Assembly (NCBI RefSeq): GCF_019880305.1
Contig: NZ_CP082301.1
Location: forward strand, 5,580,001-5,644,000
Length of the DNA stretch: 64,000 bases
Source: Streptomyces decoyicus
Lineage (GTDB): Bacteria; Actinomycetota; Actinomycetes; Streptomycetales; Streptomycetaceae
Reading direction: 5' to 3'
Below the pieces are notes generated by a model that did not search any database, had not been told where the DNA came from, and saw only the letters and a program-made list of their open reading frames with translations. Positions 17,645 through 25,884 of this stretch are shown one piece after another. Position numbers and translations under genes: made by a program. Within the stretch, counting starts at the first letter, position 1. Every line of letters begins with the position of its first letter.

Positions 17645-17660
17645 TCTGGACTAGACCATT
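17645..17660. promoter_or_regulatory. DasR-like (dre) palindrome before the sensor kinase
   Basis: TCTGGACTAGACCATT matches 13 of 16 positions of the dre consensus and keeps the central CTAG and both flanking GG/CC pairs. It lies 62-77 bases upstream of the sensor kinase start, about 8 kb from dasR. I have not seen this gene described as a DasR target, so this is inference from the sequence only. Confidence 0.45.
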
Positions 17661-17721
17661 CTTACTTGTCCATGCCCGTGCAGACACAACAGATACACCG
17701 TACGCCGGTAGGCTCCAAGAC

Positions 17722-19203
17722 GTGCCCTCCATGAACGATCTCGTACGCCAGCACACCGCTCTGAGCGACACCGACCTCGAGTGGCTCCATCTGCTGGTCT
17801 CGGAGTGGCAGCTGCTCTCCGACCTCTCCTTCGCCGACCTCGTGCTGTGGGTCCCCACCCTTGACGGCACCCGCTATGTATCGGTCGCCCAGATGCGGCC
17901 CAATACGGGCCCCACCTCCTATCAGGACGACATGGTCGGCCATCTCGTTCCCCGTGGCCGCCGCCCGATGCTGGACTCCGCCCTGGACGAGGGCCGCATC
18001 GTGCGGGAGGGCGACCCGGAGTGGCGGGAGGAGGTGCCGGTACGGGTCGAGTCCATCCCGGTACGCCGCGAGGGCCGGGTGCTCGGTGTGATCGCCCGCA
18101 ACACCAATCTGCTGACCGTGCGCACCCCCAGCCGGCTGGAGCTCACCTACCTCCAGAGTGCGTCCGACCTCGCCCAGATGATCGCTGCCGGAACGTTTCC
18201 CTTCCCCGGCCAGCAGGTCGACATGGATGCCTCGCCGCGGGCCGGCGACGGACTGATCCGGCTCGACGCGGACGGTGTCGTCCAGTACGCCAGCCCCAAT
18301 GCGCTCTCCGCCTACCACCGGCTCGGCCTCGCCGCCGACCTCGTGGGCCATCACCTCGGCCAGACCACCGCCGAACTGGCGCCCGCCCGCGGTCCGGTGG
18401 ACGAGGCACTGGTCAAGCTCGCCAGCGGCTGGGCTCCCCGGGAATTCGAGGTCGAGGGTGAAGAAGGCGTCATCCAATTGCGCGCCATTCCGCTCAAACC
18501 CAAGGGGACGCACAGCGGTTCACTGGTTCTGCTGCGCGATGTGACCGAACTGAGACGTCGCGAGCGGGAGCTGATGACCAAGGACGCCACCATCCGGGAA
18601 ATCCACCACCGGGTGAAGAACAATTTGCAGACGGTTGCCGCGCTCCTGCGGTTGCAGTCCCGCCGAATGGATTCCGAACAGGGCCGCGACGCGCTCAACG
18701 AGGCCGTACGCAGGGTCGGTTCGATCGCGATCGTGCACGAAACGCTGTCCCAGACCCTCGATGAACGGGTCGAGTTCGACGAGATCGCGGACCGGGTGCT
18801 GGCCATGGTCGCGGAGATCTCCCCGGGCAAGGTGACCGCCCGCCGCACCGGCCGCTTCGGCATCCTGGACGCCGAGGTGGCCACCCCGCTGTCGATGGTG
18901 CTCACCGAGGTGCTCCAGAACGCCCTGGAGCACGCCTTCGACCAGGCGGAGCACGGCACGGTCGAGGTCGCCGCGGTGCGCGGCGGCAGCCGTACCGAGC
19001 CGAGGCTGCTGGTCACCGTCCAGGACAACGGGCGCGGCCTGCCCGAGGGATTCGATCCGCACCGCGCCGGCAACCTGGGGCTCCAGATCGTACGGACCCT
19101 GGTGGAGGGGGAGTTGGGCGGGAAGTTCGACATGGTGCCCGCGCCCGAGCGCGGTACGCAGGTCATCTTCGACGTGCCCGTGCGCGCCGAGAAGCCGCAC
19201 TGA
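17722..19203 (+). CDS. Cytosolic sensor histidine kinase (GAF - PAS - HisKA_2)
   Basis: The 493-residue soluble kinase has no membrane segment. The N-terminal ~145 residues form the GAF-like sensor seen in PdtaS-type kinases (LVLWVPTLDGTRYVSVAQMR). A PAS domain follows (about 165-275), then the HisKA_2 box IREIHHRVKNNLQTVAALLR with the phospho-accepting His, and an HATPase domain (EVLQNALEHAFDQ, DNGRGLPEG, NLGLQIV). TAGGCT seven bases before the GTG at 17722 is a -10 element and points to a leaderless start; ATG 17731 is the alternative. The family normally phosphorylates ANTAR-type RNA-binding regulators; none is adjacent, so the partner must be elsewhere. Confidence 0.92.
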   Translation: MPSMNDLVRQHTALSDTDLEWLHLLVSEWQLLSDLSFADLVLWVPTLDGTRYVSVAQMRPNTGPTSYQDDMVGHLVPRGRRPMLDSALDEGRIVREGDPEWREEVPVRVESIPVRREGRVLGVIARNTNLLTVRTPSRLELTYLQSASDLAQMIAAGTFPFPGQQVDMDASPRAGDGLIRLDADGVVQYASPNALSAYHRLGLAADLVGHHLGQTTAELAPARGPVDEALVKLASGWAPREFEVEGEEGVIQLRAIPLKPKGTHSGSLVLLRDVTELRRRERELMTKDATIREIHHRVKNNLQTVAALLRLQSRRMDSEQGRDALNEAVRRVGSIAIVHETLSQTLDERVEFDEIADRVLAMVAEISPGKVTARRTGRFGILDAEVATPLSMVLTEVLQNALEHAFDQAEHGTVEVAAVRGGSRTEPRLLVTVQDNGRGLPEGFDPHRAGNLGLQIVRTLVEGELGGKFDMVPAPERGTQVIFDVPVRAEKPH

Positions 19204-19255
19204 GGACCGGGCCGGCCCATGGGCACCGCCCGCGGACCGGCCCTGAACAGCAGGA

Positions 19256-19282
19256 AGCCCCGGACCCATCTGGTCCGGGGCT
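19256..19282. terminator. Bidirectional terminator between sensor kinase and wblE
   Basis: AGCCCCGGACC (19256-19266) and GGTCCGGGGCT (19272-19282) form a perfect 11-bp stem with loop CATCT between two convergent genes. It is a typical factor-independent bidirectional terminator without a long U-tract. Confidence 0.85.
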
Positions 19283-19379
19283 CAAAGCTGTTGCGATGCG
19301 ATAACGACCGGGCCTGTCAGCTCCGGGGGTGCATCGGGGGTACTGCGCGCTGCGGCTCGGGGGCCACGGGGCTACTGGC

Positions 19380-19637
19380 TCAGGCGCTGGCGTTGCGCGC
19401 CCGGTTGCGAGCTGCACGGCGCTTCATTGCGCGGCGCTCGTCCTCGCTCAGACCACCCCAGACGCCGGAGTCCTGGCCGGACTCGAGCGCCCACTGCAGG
19501 CACTGCTCCATGACGGGGCAGCGGCGGCAGACGGCCTTGGCTTCCTCGATCTGCAGCAGCGCAGGACCGGTGTTGCCGATAGGGAAGAAGAGCTCGGGGT
19601 CTTCCTCGCGGCAAACGGCGCGGTGACGCCAGTCCAT
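19380..19637 (-). CDS. wblE: WblE, WhiB-like iron-sulfur transcription factor
   Basis: This 85-residue protein has the four cysteines C9, C37, C40 and C46 (C-x27-C-x2-C-x5-C) that bind a redox-sensitive [4Fe-4S] cluster. They are followed by the SGVWGG turn and a basic DNA-binding tail RRAMKRRAARNRARN. The sequence is essentially that of Streptomyces WblE, orthologue of mycobacterial WhiB1, which binds the principal sigma factor region 4. The ATG at 19637 follows AGGAGATGG. The long leader (19638-19957) probably carries its promoters. Confidence 0.96.
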   Translation of the reverse strand: MDWRHRAVCREEDPELFFPIGNTGPALLQIEEAKAVCRRCPVMEQCLQWALESGQDSGVWGGLSEDERRAMKRRAARNRARNASA

Positions 19638-19957
19638 GGCTGCTCCATCTCCTCGTGTGACGGGATCGTTGCTTGTGAATGTGAACGCTTTCACGAATCC
19701 CTCCACAAGGGAAGGGCCGAACTCCAGTTGAGAACTGGCGCGGTCCTGTGGAATGAGGAGGAGGATTCGGGCTCTCAAGGGGGCCGGTAAAGCGGCCGTC
19801 CCGATCGCCATGAAGAGACTCGCAAACCTCGGCGGCGGATACAACCCCTTCCGGAAACTTTTTTTTGATTCCTTGGTGTCGCCTAGCTCACAGCCGTCAT
19901 TCCAGGGGGTGGAAACCAGTCTAAACGTTCGAGTGAAAGGACTTTAGGCCCTACTGC
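19638..19957 (-). other. wblE upstream region, no gene seen
   Basis: This 320-base stretch lies between wblE and the next minus-strand gene. It holds the wblE ribosome binding site, an A/T-rich patch with a run of eight T around 19859-19866, and several short inverted repeats. One frame is open in phase with wblE but lacks coding bias. No convincing promoter box could be assigned by eye. Confidence 0.5.
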
Positions 19958-20941
19958 TCACACAATCACACGCAGTGCACGGCGAACGCCTGTGAACGTC
20001 ACACTCGTACGCAGTCCCAGGTGGTCACCGTCCATCTGGAAGGGGAGTGGGACCTGCGAATGCAAGGTGAAGTTCGTGAGGTCGTGAAGTGAGAGTGCGT
20101 GCTTGCCGTGGGGCCCGCGCTGTGGTGTTGACGTCAGCAGCTGGGTGGCGTACCGGGTCACCGCGGGCGGTGAGAACTTGCTCAGTGCGAACAGATCCAG
20201 GGCCGTGTCGAACGAGGCGTCCGGGGACGGGTAGATCGGCCGATTGCCCAGGTAGGACCACGGGGCGGTGTTGCAGATTATGGCCAGCGCGAGGTCCTCG
20301 ACACGCTCCGCCGCACCCTCGGCCCCGCCAGGGCGTTCGAGGGTGATGACGCCCCGCCGGCGGTTCGCCTCGGCCAGGAACTGCCGTACGACCTGTCGCA
20401 CGTACAGGGCGTGGGTCGAACGCTTGCCGCGTTCGCGCTGCTGCTCGACCCGGCCGACCACACCGGCGTCGAAACCGAAGCCCGCGCAGAAGGTGAACCA
20501 GCGCTCGGGTACGCCCTCGTCCTCGCTGCCCGGTGTGCCCGCGGCGAGCCCCAGGCCGATCGTGCGCTCGCTGCCGTCGCGCAGCGCGTCCAGCAGGGCG
20601 CCGGTCGCCTCCACGACGTCGTTGGGGAGCCCGAGCGCGCGGGCGAAGACATTGGTGGAGCCGCCGGGGACGACGGCGAGGCGGGGATGCGAGTCCGGAT
20701 CGGGGCCGTTCGCCAGCAGACCGTTGACGACCTCGTTGACCGTGCCGTCGCCGCCGAGCGCCACCACCAGGTCGGTCTCCCCGCCCTCCGTGGCCTGCCG
20801 GGCAAGATCACGGGCATGCCCGCGGTACTGCGTCTGTGCGACCTCCAGCTTGAGGTCACTGGCGAGCGCGTGGGTGAGTACGTCACGGGTGCGGGCACTG
20901 GTGGTGGTTGCTGCGGGATTGACCACGAGAAGTGCGCGCAT
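19958..20941 (-). CDS. Diacylglycerol/sphingosine-kinase-like lipid kinase
   Basis: The 327-residue protein of the DAGK catalytic family shows the nucleotide-binding VALGGDGTVNEVVNGL motif (GGDGT) and VVPGGSTNVFARALGLP (PGGS/TxN). The C-terminal beta-rich domain includes IICNTAPWSYLGNRPIYPSP. Such enzymes phosphorylate diacylglycerol or related lipids at the cytosolic membrane face; the exact substrate is not determined by sequence. The start is ATG 20941 (MRALLVVNPAATTTS, the usual family start). The gene is monocistronic and divergent from a small membrane protein gene 95 bases away. Confidence 0.9.
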   Translation of the reverse strand: MRALLVVNPAATTTSARTRDVLTHALASDLKLEVAQTQYRGHARDLARQATEGGETDLVVALGGDGTVNEVVNGLLANGPDPDSHPRLAVVPGGSTNVFARALGLPNDVVEATGALLDALRDGSERTIGLGLAAGTPGSEDEGVPERWFTFCAGFGFDAGVVGRVEQQRERGKRSTHALYVRQVVRQFLAEANRRRGVITLERPGGAEGAAERVEDLALAIICNTAPWSYLGNRPIYPSPDASFDTALDLFALSKFSPPAVTRYATQLLTSTPQRGPHGKHALSLHDLTNFTLHSQVPLPFQMDGDHLGLRTSVTFTGVRRALRVIV

Positions 20942-21024
20942 ATGGAGCAGCGTACCTACCTGCTGGTACCGGCCCGACGTCCCGTCCGGGTCCGGGGCGG
21001 CCCCGCAGGCCGGAGCGCCGGCGC

Positions 21025-21039
21025 TACCCTGCTGGGGTG
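21025..21039 (+). promoter_or_regulatory. Leaderless -10 element and GTG start
   Basis: TACCCT at 21025-21030 fits the TANNNT -10 consensus and is followed after six bases by GTG at 21037. There is no Shine-Dalgarno sequence. This spacing puts the transcript start on the start codon. Confidence 0.6.
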
Positions 21040-21498
21040 AGCAGTCAGCAGAAACAGTCCGCTTCCCGAGCCGCCGGCGCCCCCACCGCGCCCGAGCCGA
21101 CCGGTCCGCGGCCCGCCCGGCTGAGCGCCGCTGCGGCGCTCACCGCGGTCGAAGGGCTCGCGCTGGCCGCCCTCGGCGCGTACATGCTGATCATGGGTCT
21201 GGCCGGTTCGCCGGACAGCCCGCAGCAGGCGGAGATGGGCGGGCTGACCGTCCTGGCGCTCGCGGTGCTGCCGCTGGTGGCCGCGCGGGGGCTGTGGCTG
21301 CGCCGCCGCTGGAGCCGGGGCCCCTCGCTGATCACTCAGATCGTGGCGCTGCCGGTGGCCTGGACGCTCGTCAACGGCGGCGGCGCGCTGATCGCGGCCG
21401 GCGTCGGGCTGGCCGTGGCCGCGCTGGTCGTGCTCGTCCTGCTGGTCAATCCGACGGCCACCGAGGCGCTGGGCATCGGGCCGCGGGAGACGCCCTGA
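21037..21498 (+). CDS. Small integral membrane protein, unknown function
   Basis: The 153-residue protein has a hydrophilic, Pro-rich N-terminus of about 30 residues and four hydrophobic helices (about 34-54, 68-86, 95-118 and 120-138). A short charged RRRWSRG loop follows helix 2. I recognise no catalytic motif; conserved uncharacterised proteins of this shape occur in this location in other Streptomyces. The GTG at 21037 is chosen because a -10 box precedes it at leaderless distance; the frame is open further upstream without support. Confidence 0.75.
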   Translation: MSSQQKQSASRAAGAPTAPEPTGPRPARLSAAAALTAVEGLALAALGAYMLIMGLAGSPDSPQQAEMGGLTVLALAVLPLVAARGLWLRRRWSRGPSLITQIVALPVAWTLVNGGGALIAAGVGLAVAALVVLVLLVNPTATEALGIGPRETP

Positions 21499-21611
21499 GG
21501 AACGTCCCGTGTGCTGCCCGTCCGAACGGCCGGGCCTGACGGGAGGGGCCGGGGCCGCAACGCACGAGGGGCGGAGCCCGTAAGACCCCGCCCGCCCCGT
21601 TCATTCGTCGC

Positions 21612-22601
21612 TCACTCCTCGACGAGCAGCTTGTCGCGCAGCTGGGCGAGGGTGCGGGCCAGCAGGCGGGAGACGTGCATCTGGGAGATGCCGACCTCCT
21701 GGGCGATCTGCGACTGGGTCATGTTGCCGAAGAAGCGCAGCAGCAGGATCTTCTTCTCGCGCGGCGGGAGGTCCTCCAGCAACGGTTTGAGGGACTCGCG
21801 GTACTCCACGCCCTCCAGGGCCTCGTCCTCGGCGCCGAGGGTGTCGGCGACGGCCGGGGACTCGTCGTCCGTGTCCGGGACGTCCAGGGAGAGGGTGCTG
21901 TAGGCGTTGGCGGACTCCAGCCCCTCCAGGACCTCCTCCTCGGAGATCGCCAGATGCTCGGCCAGCTCATGGACCGTGGGCGCGCGCCCGTGCCGCTGGG
22001 ACAGCTCGGCGGTCGCGGTGGTGAGCGACAGCCGCAGCTCCTGGAGGCGGCGCGGGACGCGGACCGCCCAGCCCTTGTCGCGGAAGTGCCGCTTGATCTC
22101 GCCGACGACGGTGGGGGTGGCGTACGTGGAGAACTCCACGCCGCGGTCCGGGTCGAAGCGGTCCACGGACTTGATCAGGCCGATGGTGGCGACCTGGGTC
22201 AGATCGTCCAGCGGCTCACCACGGTTGCGGAACCGCCGGGCCAGATGCTCGACGAGCGGGAGGTGCATACGGACGAGGGTGTTGCGCAGCTCCGCGCGCT
22301 CCGGGGAGCCGTCGGGGAGCTTGCGCAGCTCGTAGAACATCGCCCGGGCGCCGCTGCGGTCGTGCGGCTGCGCCTGGGAATGCTGTGGTTCCTGCAGCTG
22401 GTGTTCGGGGGCCGGCGCATCGTGCTGATGCGCCGGCTGTCCCGGCTGCTCGCTCTGCTCCATGTGGTCCGCCCGCTCTGCCTGCTCCGCCGCGTCCAAC
22501 CGGCCGCCGTGGTCGTCCACTCCCACCGGATGCGGCCGGGCCTGCTGCTCGGGGATGGTCGCACTGGACGCCATCCGCCCGCCGCGTTCGAGATCTTTCA
22601 C
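21612..22601 (-). CDS. sigH: SigB/SigF-type stress sigma factor (SigH)
   Basis: This group 3 sigma factor of about 329 residues has an unusual hydrophilic N-terminal extension (Gln/His/Pro rich, about 1-78). Region 2 follows (LVEHLARRFRNRGEPLDDLT to FSTYATPTVVGEIKRHFRDK with GWAVRVPR), then region 3 and region 4 (NMTQSQIAQEVGISQMHVSR). It matches SigH of S. coelicolor, which serves osmotic stress and aerial development. Upstream prsH encodes its antagonist. I chose GTG 22601, 16 bases after prsH and behind AGGGGG; ATG 22574 is an internal alternative, and SigH is known to occur in several N-terminal forms. Confidence 0.92.
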   Translation of the reverse strand: MKDLERGGRMASSATIPEQQARPHPVGVDDHGGRLDAAEQAERADHMEQSEQPGQPAHQHDAPAPEHQLQEPQHSQAQPHDRSGARAMFYELRKLPDGSPERAELRNTLVRMHLPLVEHLARRFRNRGEPLDDLTQVATIGLIKSVDRFDPDRGVEFSTYATPTVVGEIKRHFRDKGWAVRVPRRLQELRLSLTTATAELSQRHGRAPTVHELAEHLAISEEEVLEGLESANAYSTLSLDVPDTDDESPAVADTLGAEDEALEGVEYRESLKPLLEDLPPREKKILLLRFFGNMTQSQIAQEVGISQMHVSRLLARTLAQLRDKLLVEE

Positions 22602-22617
22602 GGGGCCCCCTGTTCGG

Positions 22618-23031
22618 TCATGACGGTCCGGGACCGGCGCCGCGCTCCTTGTACAGACTGATGGTGACCGTACGGTCCTCGGCGACGGTGGAATCGACCT
22701 TGCCGGCCAGTGCGGAGAGCACCGTCCAGGCGAAGGTGTCGCGCTCCGGGGCACGGCCGTCGGTCGTCGGGGCGGACACGGTCACCTGCAGTGCGTCGTC
22801 GATGAGGCGGAAGACGCAGCTCAGCACACTGCCGGGGACGGCCTGTTGCAGCAGGATCGCGCAGGCCTCGTCGACCGCGATGCGCAGATCCTCGATCTCG
22901 TCGAGGGTGAAGTCCAAGCGGGCTGCGAGGCCGGCCGTGGCCGTTCGCAGCACGGACAGGTAGGCACCCGCAGCGGGCAGACGGACTTCCACGAAGTCCT
23001 GAGTCCCGGGCTCGCCTGCGATCTGGGACAC
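22618..23031 (-). CDS. prsH: RsbW-type anti-sigma factor for SigH
   Basis: The 137-residue protein has the GHKL ATPase fold of anti-sigma kinases. Its N box is IEDLRIAVDEACAILLQQAV, and the C-terminal half ends in DTFAWTVLSALAGKVDSTVA. It is near-identical, from memory, to PrsH/UshX of S. coelicolor, which binds SigH and holds it inactive until stress. The GTG at 23031 follows GGAGGTGAG. The gene lies 16 bases upstream of sigH in the same operon, the usual anti-sigma/sigma order. No anti-anti-sigma gene is adjacent. The 290-base upstream gap (23032-23321) should carry the operon promoters. Confidence 0.92.
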   Translation of the reverse strand: MSQIAGEPGTQDFVEVRLPAAGAYLSVLRTATAGLAARLDFTLDEIEDLRIAVDEACAILLQQAVPGSVLSCVFRLIDDALQVTVSAPTTDGRAPERDTFAWTVLSALAGKVDSTVAEDRTVTISLYKERGAGPGPS

Positions 23032-23321
23032 CCTCACCTCCAAGGTGGCACAAGCTGGTTGAGCTGGAATGCGCGATTTTCGCGTTGTTCGGGATATTTC
23101 GCGCCGGTCCTCTCTCCCCTCGGACGAAAGGAGAACGATCCGGCGCGGCACATGGTTCGGCTGTGACGCTATCGCGATCTGCGGGCCGGTGTCGCCCGGA
23201 AGGAGCACCGCTGCCGTCCGGCGGCGATCCGGCCCCGGTCGCCCCAGCCGTCGCTGTCACTGATTGTAAAGCCACGGGTACGGACAGTGGCTAGGGGTGT
23301 GCACTGTCAAATCGATGCCGA

Positions 23322-23810
23322 TTACGCTCCGTTGGCACGCGAGCCGCCCGCAAGGTTGTGCAGTGCCTCTCCAGTGAGCCGGAAGACCGTCCATTCGTCC
23401 ATGGGCTGAGCACCGACGGACCGGTAAAAACCGATGGACGGTTCATTCCAATCCAGGACTGGCCACTCGAAACGCTCGTATCCGCGGGCCACGCAGAGCT
23501 CCGCGAGGGCCGCGAGCAGCGCCTTGCCGTGGCCGCCGCCGCGCGCCTCGGGACGGACGTACAGATCCTCCAGATAGACACCGTGCGTGCCGGTCCAGGT
23601 CGAGAAGTTCCGGAACCACAGGGCAAAGCCCACCGGGGCGCCGCCGGCCTCCGCGATCAGTGCGAAGGCGGCCGGCTGCGGCCCGAAGAGGGCTTCGGCG
23701 AGCTGCGGCTCGGTGGCCCGCGCGGCCTCGGAGGCGTGCTCGTACGCCGCCAGCTCGCCGATCATGGCCAGGATGACGGGGACGTCGTCGGGAGTCGCTT
23801 CGCGGATCAT
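23322..23810 (-). CDS. GNAT-family acetyltransferase
   Basis: The 162-residue GNAT protein begins MIREATPDDVPVILAMIGEL. It has the acetyl-CoA loop LYVRPEARGGGHGKALL (R/Q-x-x-G-x-G/A) near residues 88-104 and the WPVLDWNEPSIGFYRSVGA motif near the end. It resembles the spermidine/diamine acetyltransferase-like subgroup (YLEDLYVRPE, RFEWPVLDWN), so a small amine is a plausible acceptor, but this is inference. The ATG start is at 23810. The gene is followed after 32 bases, going upstream on the strand, by the UBP zinc-finger gene. Confidence 0.88.
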   Translation of the reverse strand: MIREATPDDVPVILAMIGELAAYEHASEAARATEPQLAEALFGPQPAAFALIAEAGGAPVGFALWFRNFSTWTGTHGVYLEDLYVRPEARGGGHGKALLAALAELCVARGYERFEWPVLDWNEPSIGFYRSVGAQPMDEWTVFRLTGEALHNLAGGSRANGA

Positions 23811-23842
23811 AGGTGCAGGCTAAACGGGGGCCCGGAGATGCT

Positions 23843-24103
23843 TCACACCAGTTTCTGGTCGGTGAAGCACCAGCGCCAGGACTCGCCCGGTTCGAGCGTC
23901 CTCATCACGGGATGGCCGGTCTCCTCGAAGTGCCGGGTCGCATGCCGGTACGGCGACGAATCGCAGCAGCCGACATGGCCGCAGACCAGGCACTTCCGCA
24001 GCTGTACGGGGTGGCTGCCGGCAGCCAGGCACTCCAGGCAGGTGGCGCTCAGGGGGGCCGGCTCGGGGCGCGGCAGCTCGGCAACGTGGGTGCACTCGCT
24101 CAT
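23843..24103 (-). CDS. UBP-type zinc-finger protein
   Basis: The 86-residue protein has a ZnF-UBP layout: CTH near the start, CLEC, CLVCGHVGCC and RHATRHFEETGHP, giving the Cys/His set that binds two or three zinc ions. The eukaryotic domain binds the ubiquitin C-terminus; in actinobacteria these stand-alone small proteins have no proven function. Same orientation as the acetyltransferase gene; they may be co-transcribed. The ATG at 24103 is 59 bases from the divergent antiporter gene. Confidence 0.9.
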   Translation of the reverse strand: MSECTHVAELPRPEPAPLSATCLECLAAGSHPVQLRKCLVCGHVGCCDSSPYRHATRHFEETGHPVMRTLEPGESWRWCFTDQKLV

Positions 24104-24162
24104 GATGGCCAGGTTAGATCGCCGGGACGGGCGGCGAAGGGTATGGGGACGGGACGGGACCG

Positions 24163-25764
24163 ATGGCTGTGATGCCGCTGTTTTTTCTGGTCGCGGGGAG
24201 CACGGCGATCGCCGGGCTGGCGCGCCGCACCCCCGTCCCGGCGCCGCTGCTCCTGGTCGCCGCGGGGCTCGTGGCGTCCTACATCCCGGGGATCCCGGAC
24301 TACACCCTCGATCCGCACATCGTGCTGCCGCTGGTGCTGCCCCCGCTGCTGCACAGTGCGGCGCTGGACGCCTCGTATCTGGATCTGCGGGCCAATCTGC
24401 GGCCGGTGGCGCTGCTGTCGGTCGGCTATGTCCTGGTCGCGACGTTCCTGGTCGGCTATGTCGCCTACCTCGTCATCCCCGGTTTGCCGCTGGCCGTCGC
24501 ACTGGTCCTGGGGGCCGTCGTCGCCCCGCCGGACGCCGTCGCGGCCACCGCCATCGCCCGCAGGCTCGGGCTGCCGCACCGGGTCACCACGATCCTCCAG
24601 GGCGAATCGCTGTTCAACGACGCCACCGCGATCACCGTGTACAAGGTCCTGCTCGCGGCGGCCCTCGGGGCCGGCGCCGGCTGGGGCGAGGGGATCAAGG
24701 AGTTCGCCGTCGCCTCGCTGGGCGGTATCGGCATCGGTGTCGTCCTGATGGTGCCGCTGCACTGGCTGCGCGTCCGGCTGCGCGAGTCGGCGCTGCTGGA
24801 GAACACCCTCTCGCTGCTCATCCCGTTCTTCGCCTATGCGGCGGCCGAGCAGCTCCACGCCTCCGGGGTGCTCGCCGTCGTCGTGGTCGGCCTCTACCTG
24901 GGGCACCGCTCCTGGCAGGTCGACTTCGAGACCCGGCTCCAGGAGGACGCCGTCTGGAAGGTGGTCTCCTTCGTCCTGGAGTCCGCGGTCTTCGCGCTGA
25001 TCGGGCTCCAGCTGCGGGTGGTGCTGCGCGGACTGGGGGAGTTCGGCGCTGCGCAGGCCGTCTGGTACGCGGTCGTGGTGTTCGTCGTCGTGGTCGTGTC
25101 GCGCTTCGTGTGGGTCTTTCCCTCGACGTATCTGCCCCGGGCCCTGTCGGCCCGGATCCGTGCCCGGGAGCCGGACACGACCTGGAAGGGGCCGGTCATC
25201 GTCGCCTGGGCGGGGATGCGCGGTGTGGTGTCGCTGGCCATCGCGTTCTCCATCCCGCCGACCGTGCCCGGCGACGGTTCCTTCCCGGCCCGCAACCTCG
25301 TGCTCTTCCTGGCCTTCACCACCGTCATCGCCACCCTCGTCATCCAGGGGCTGACGCTGCCGCCGCTGATCCGCGTGCTGAAGGTGCCCGGCCCCGACCC
25401 CCAGGCCGAGACGCTCGCCGAGGCGCAGGCGCAGAACGAGGCCTCGCGCGCCGCCGAGGAGCGCCTGGAGGAGCTCCTCCGGGACGAGCGCAACGCCCTG
25501 CCGGGACCGCTCGCCGACCGGCTGCGCACGATCATGGAGCGGCGCCGCAACTCCGTGTGGGAGCGGCTGGGCGCGGTCAACGAGGTGACCGGGGAGTCCG
25601 CCGACGAGACCTACCGACGGCTGGCCCGGGAGATCATCGACACCGAGCGGCGGGTGTTCGTCCAGCTGCGGGACACCCGCCGGATCGACGACGAGATGCT
25701 GCGGACGCTGCTGCGCCGGCTGGATCTGGAGGAGGCGACGGCCTACCGGGAGGGCGCCTCATAG
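24163..25764 (+). CDS. Na+/H+ antiporter, CPA1/NhaP family
   Basis: The 533-residue protein has about 12 membrane helices up to residue 410, with the ion-binding segments LGAVVAPPDAVAATAIARRL and GESLFNDATAITVYKVL (ND motif). It ends in a long charged cytosolic tail of about 120 residues with a predicted coiled coil (AEAQAQNEASRAAEERLEEL). This is the architecture of bacterial NHE-like antiporters that exchange Na+ or K+ for protons. ATG 24163 is used; ATG 24172 is possible. Downstream, 25765-25884 has only a GGACGGCC-type simple repeat. Confidence 0.92.
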   Translation: MAVMPLFFLVAGSTAIAGLARRTPVPAPLLLVAAGLVASYIPGIPDYTLDPHIVLPLVLPPLLHSAALDASYLDLRANLRPVALLSVGYVLVATFLVGYVAYLVIPGLPLAVALVLGAVVAPPDAVAATAIARRLGLPHRVTTILQGESLFNDATAITVYKVLLAAALGAGAGWGEGIKEFAVASLGGIGIGVVLMVPLHWLRVRLRESALLENTLSLLIPFFAYAAAEQLHASGVLAVVVVGLYLGHRSWQVDFETRLQEDAVWKVVSFVLESAVFALIGLQLRVVLRGLGEFGAAQAVWYAVVVFVVVVVSRFVWVFPSTYLPRALSARIRAREPDTTWKGPVIVAWAGMRGVVSLAIAFSIPPTVPGDGSFPARNLVLFLAFTTVIATLVIQGLTLPPLIRVLKVPGPDPQAETLAEAQAQNEASRAAEERLEELLRDERNALPGPLADRLRTIMERRRNSVWERLGAVNEVTGESADETYRRLAREIIDTERRVFVQLRDTRRIDDEMLRTLLRRLDLEEATAYREGAS

Positions 25765-25884
25765 CCGTGGCGGACGGCCGGACGGCCGGACGGCTGGACG
25801 GGCGGCCGGGCGGCTGCACGGGGCGCCGCGGACAGGCCGCCGACCGTCCCCGGACCGGGCGCGGCCCCGGGCGGGAGCGTGGGT

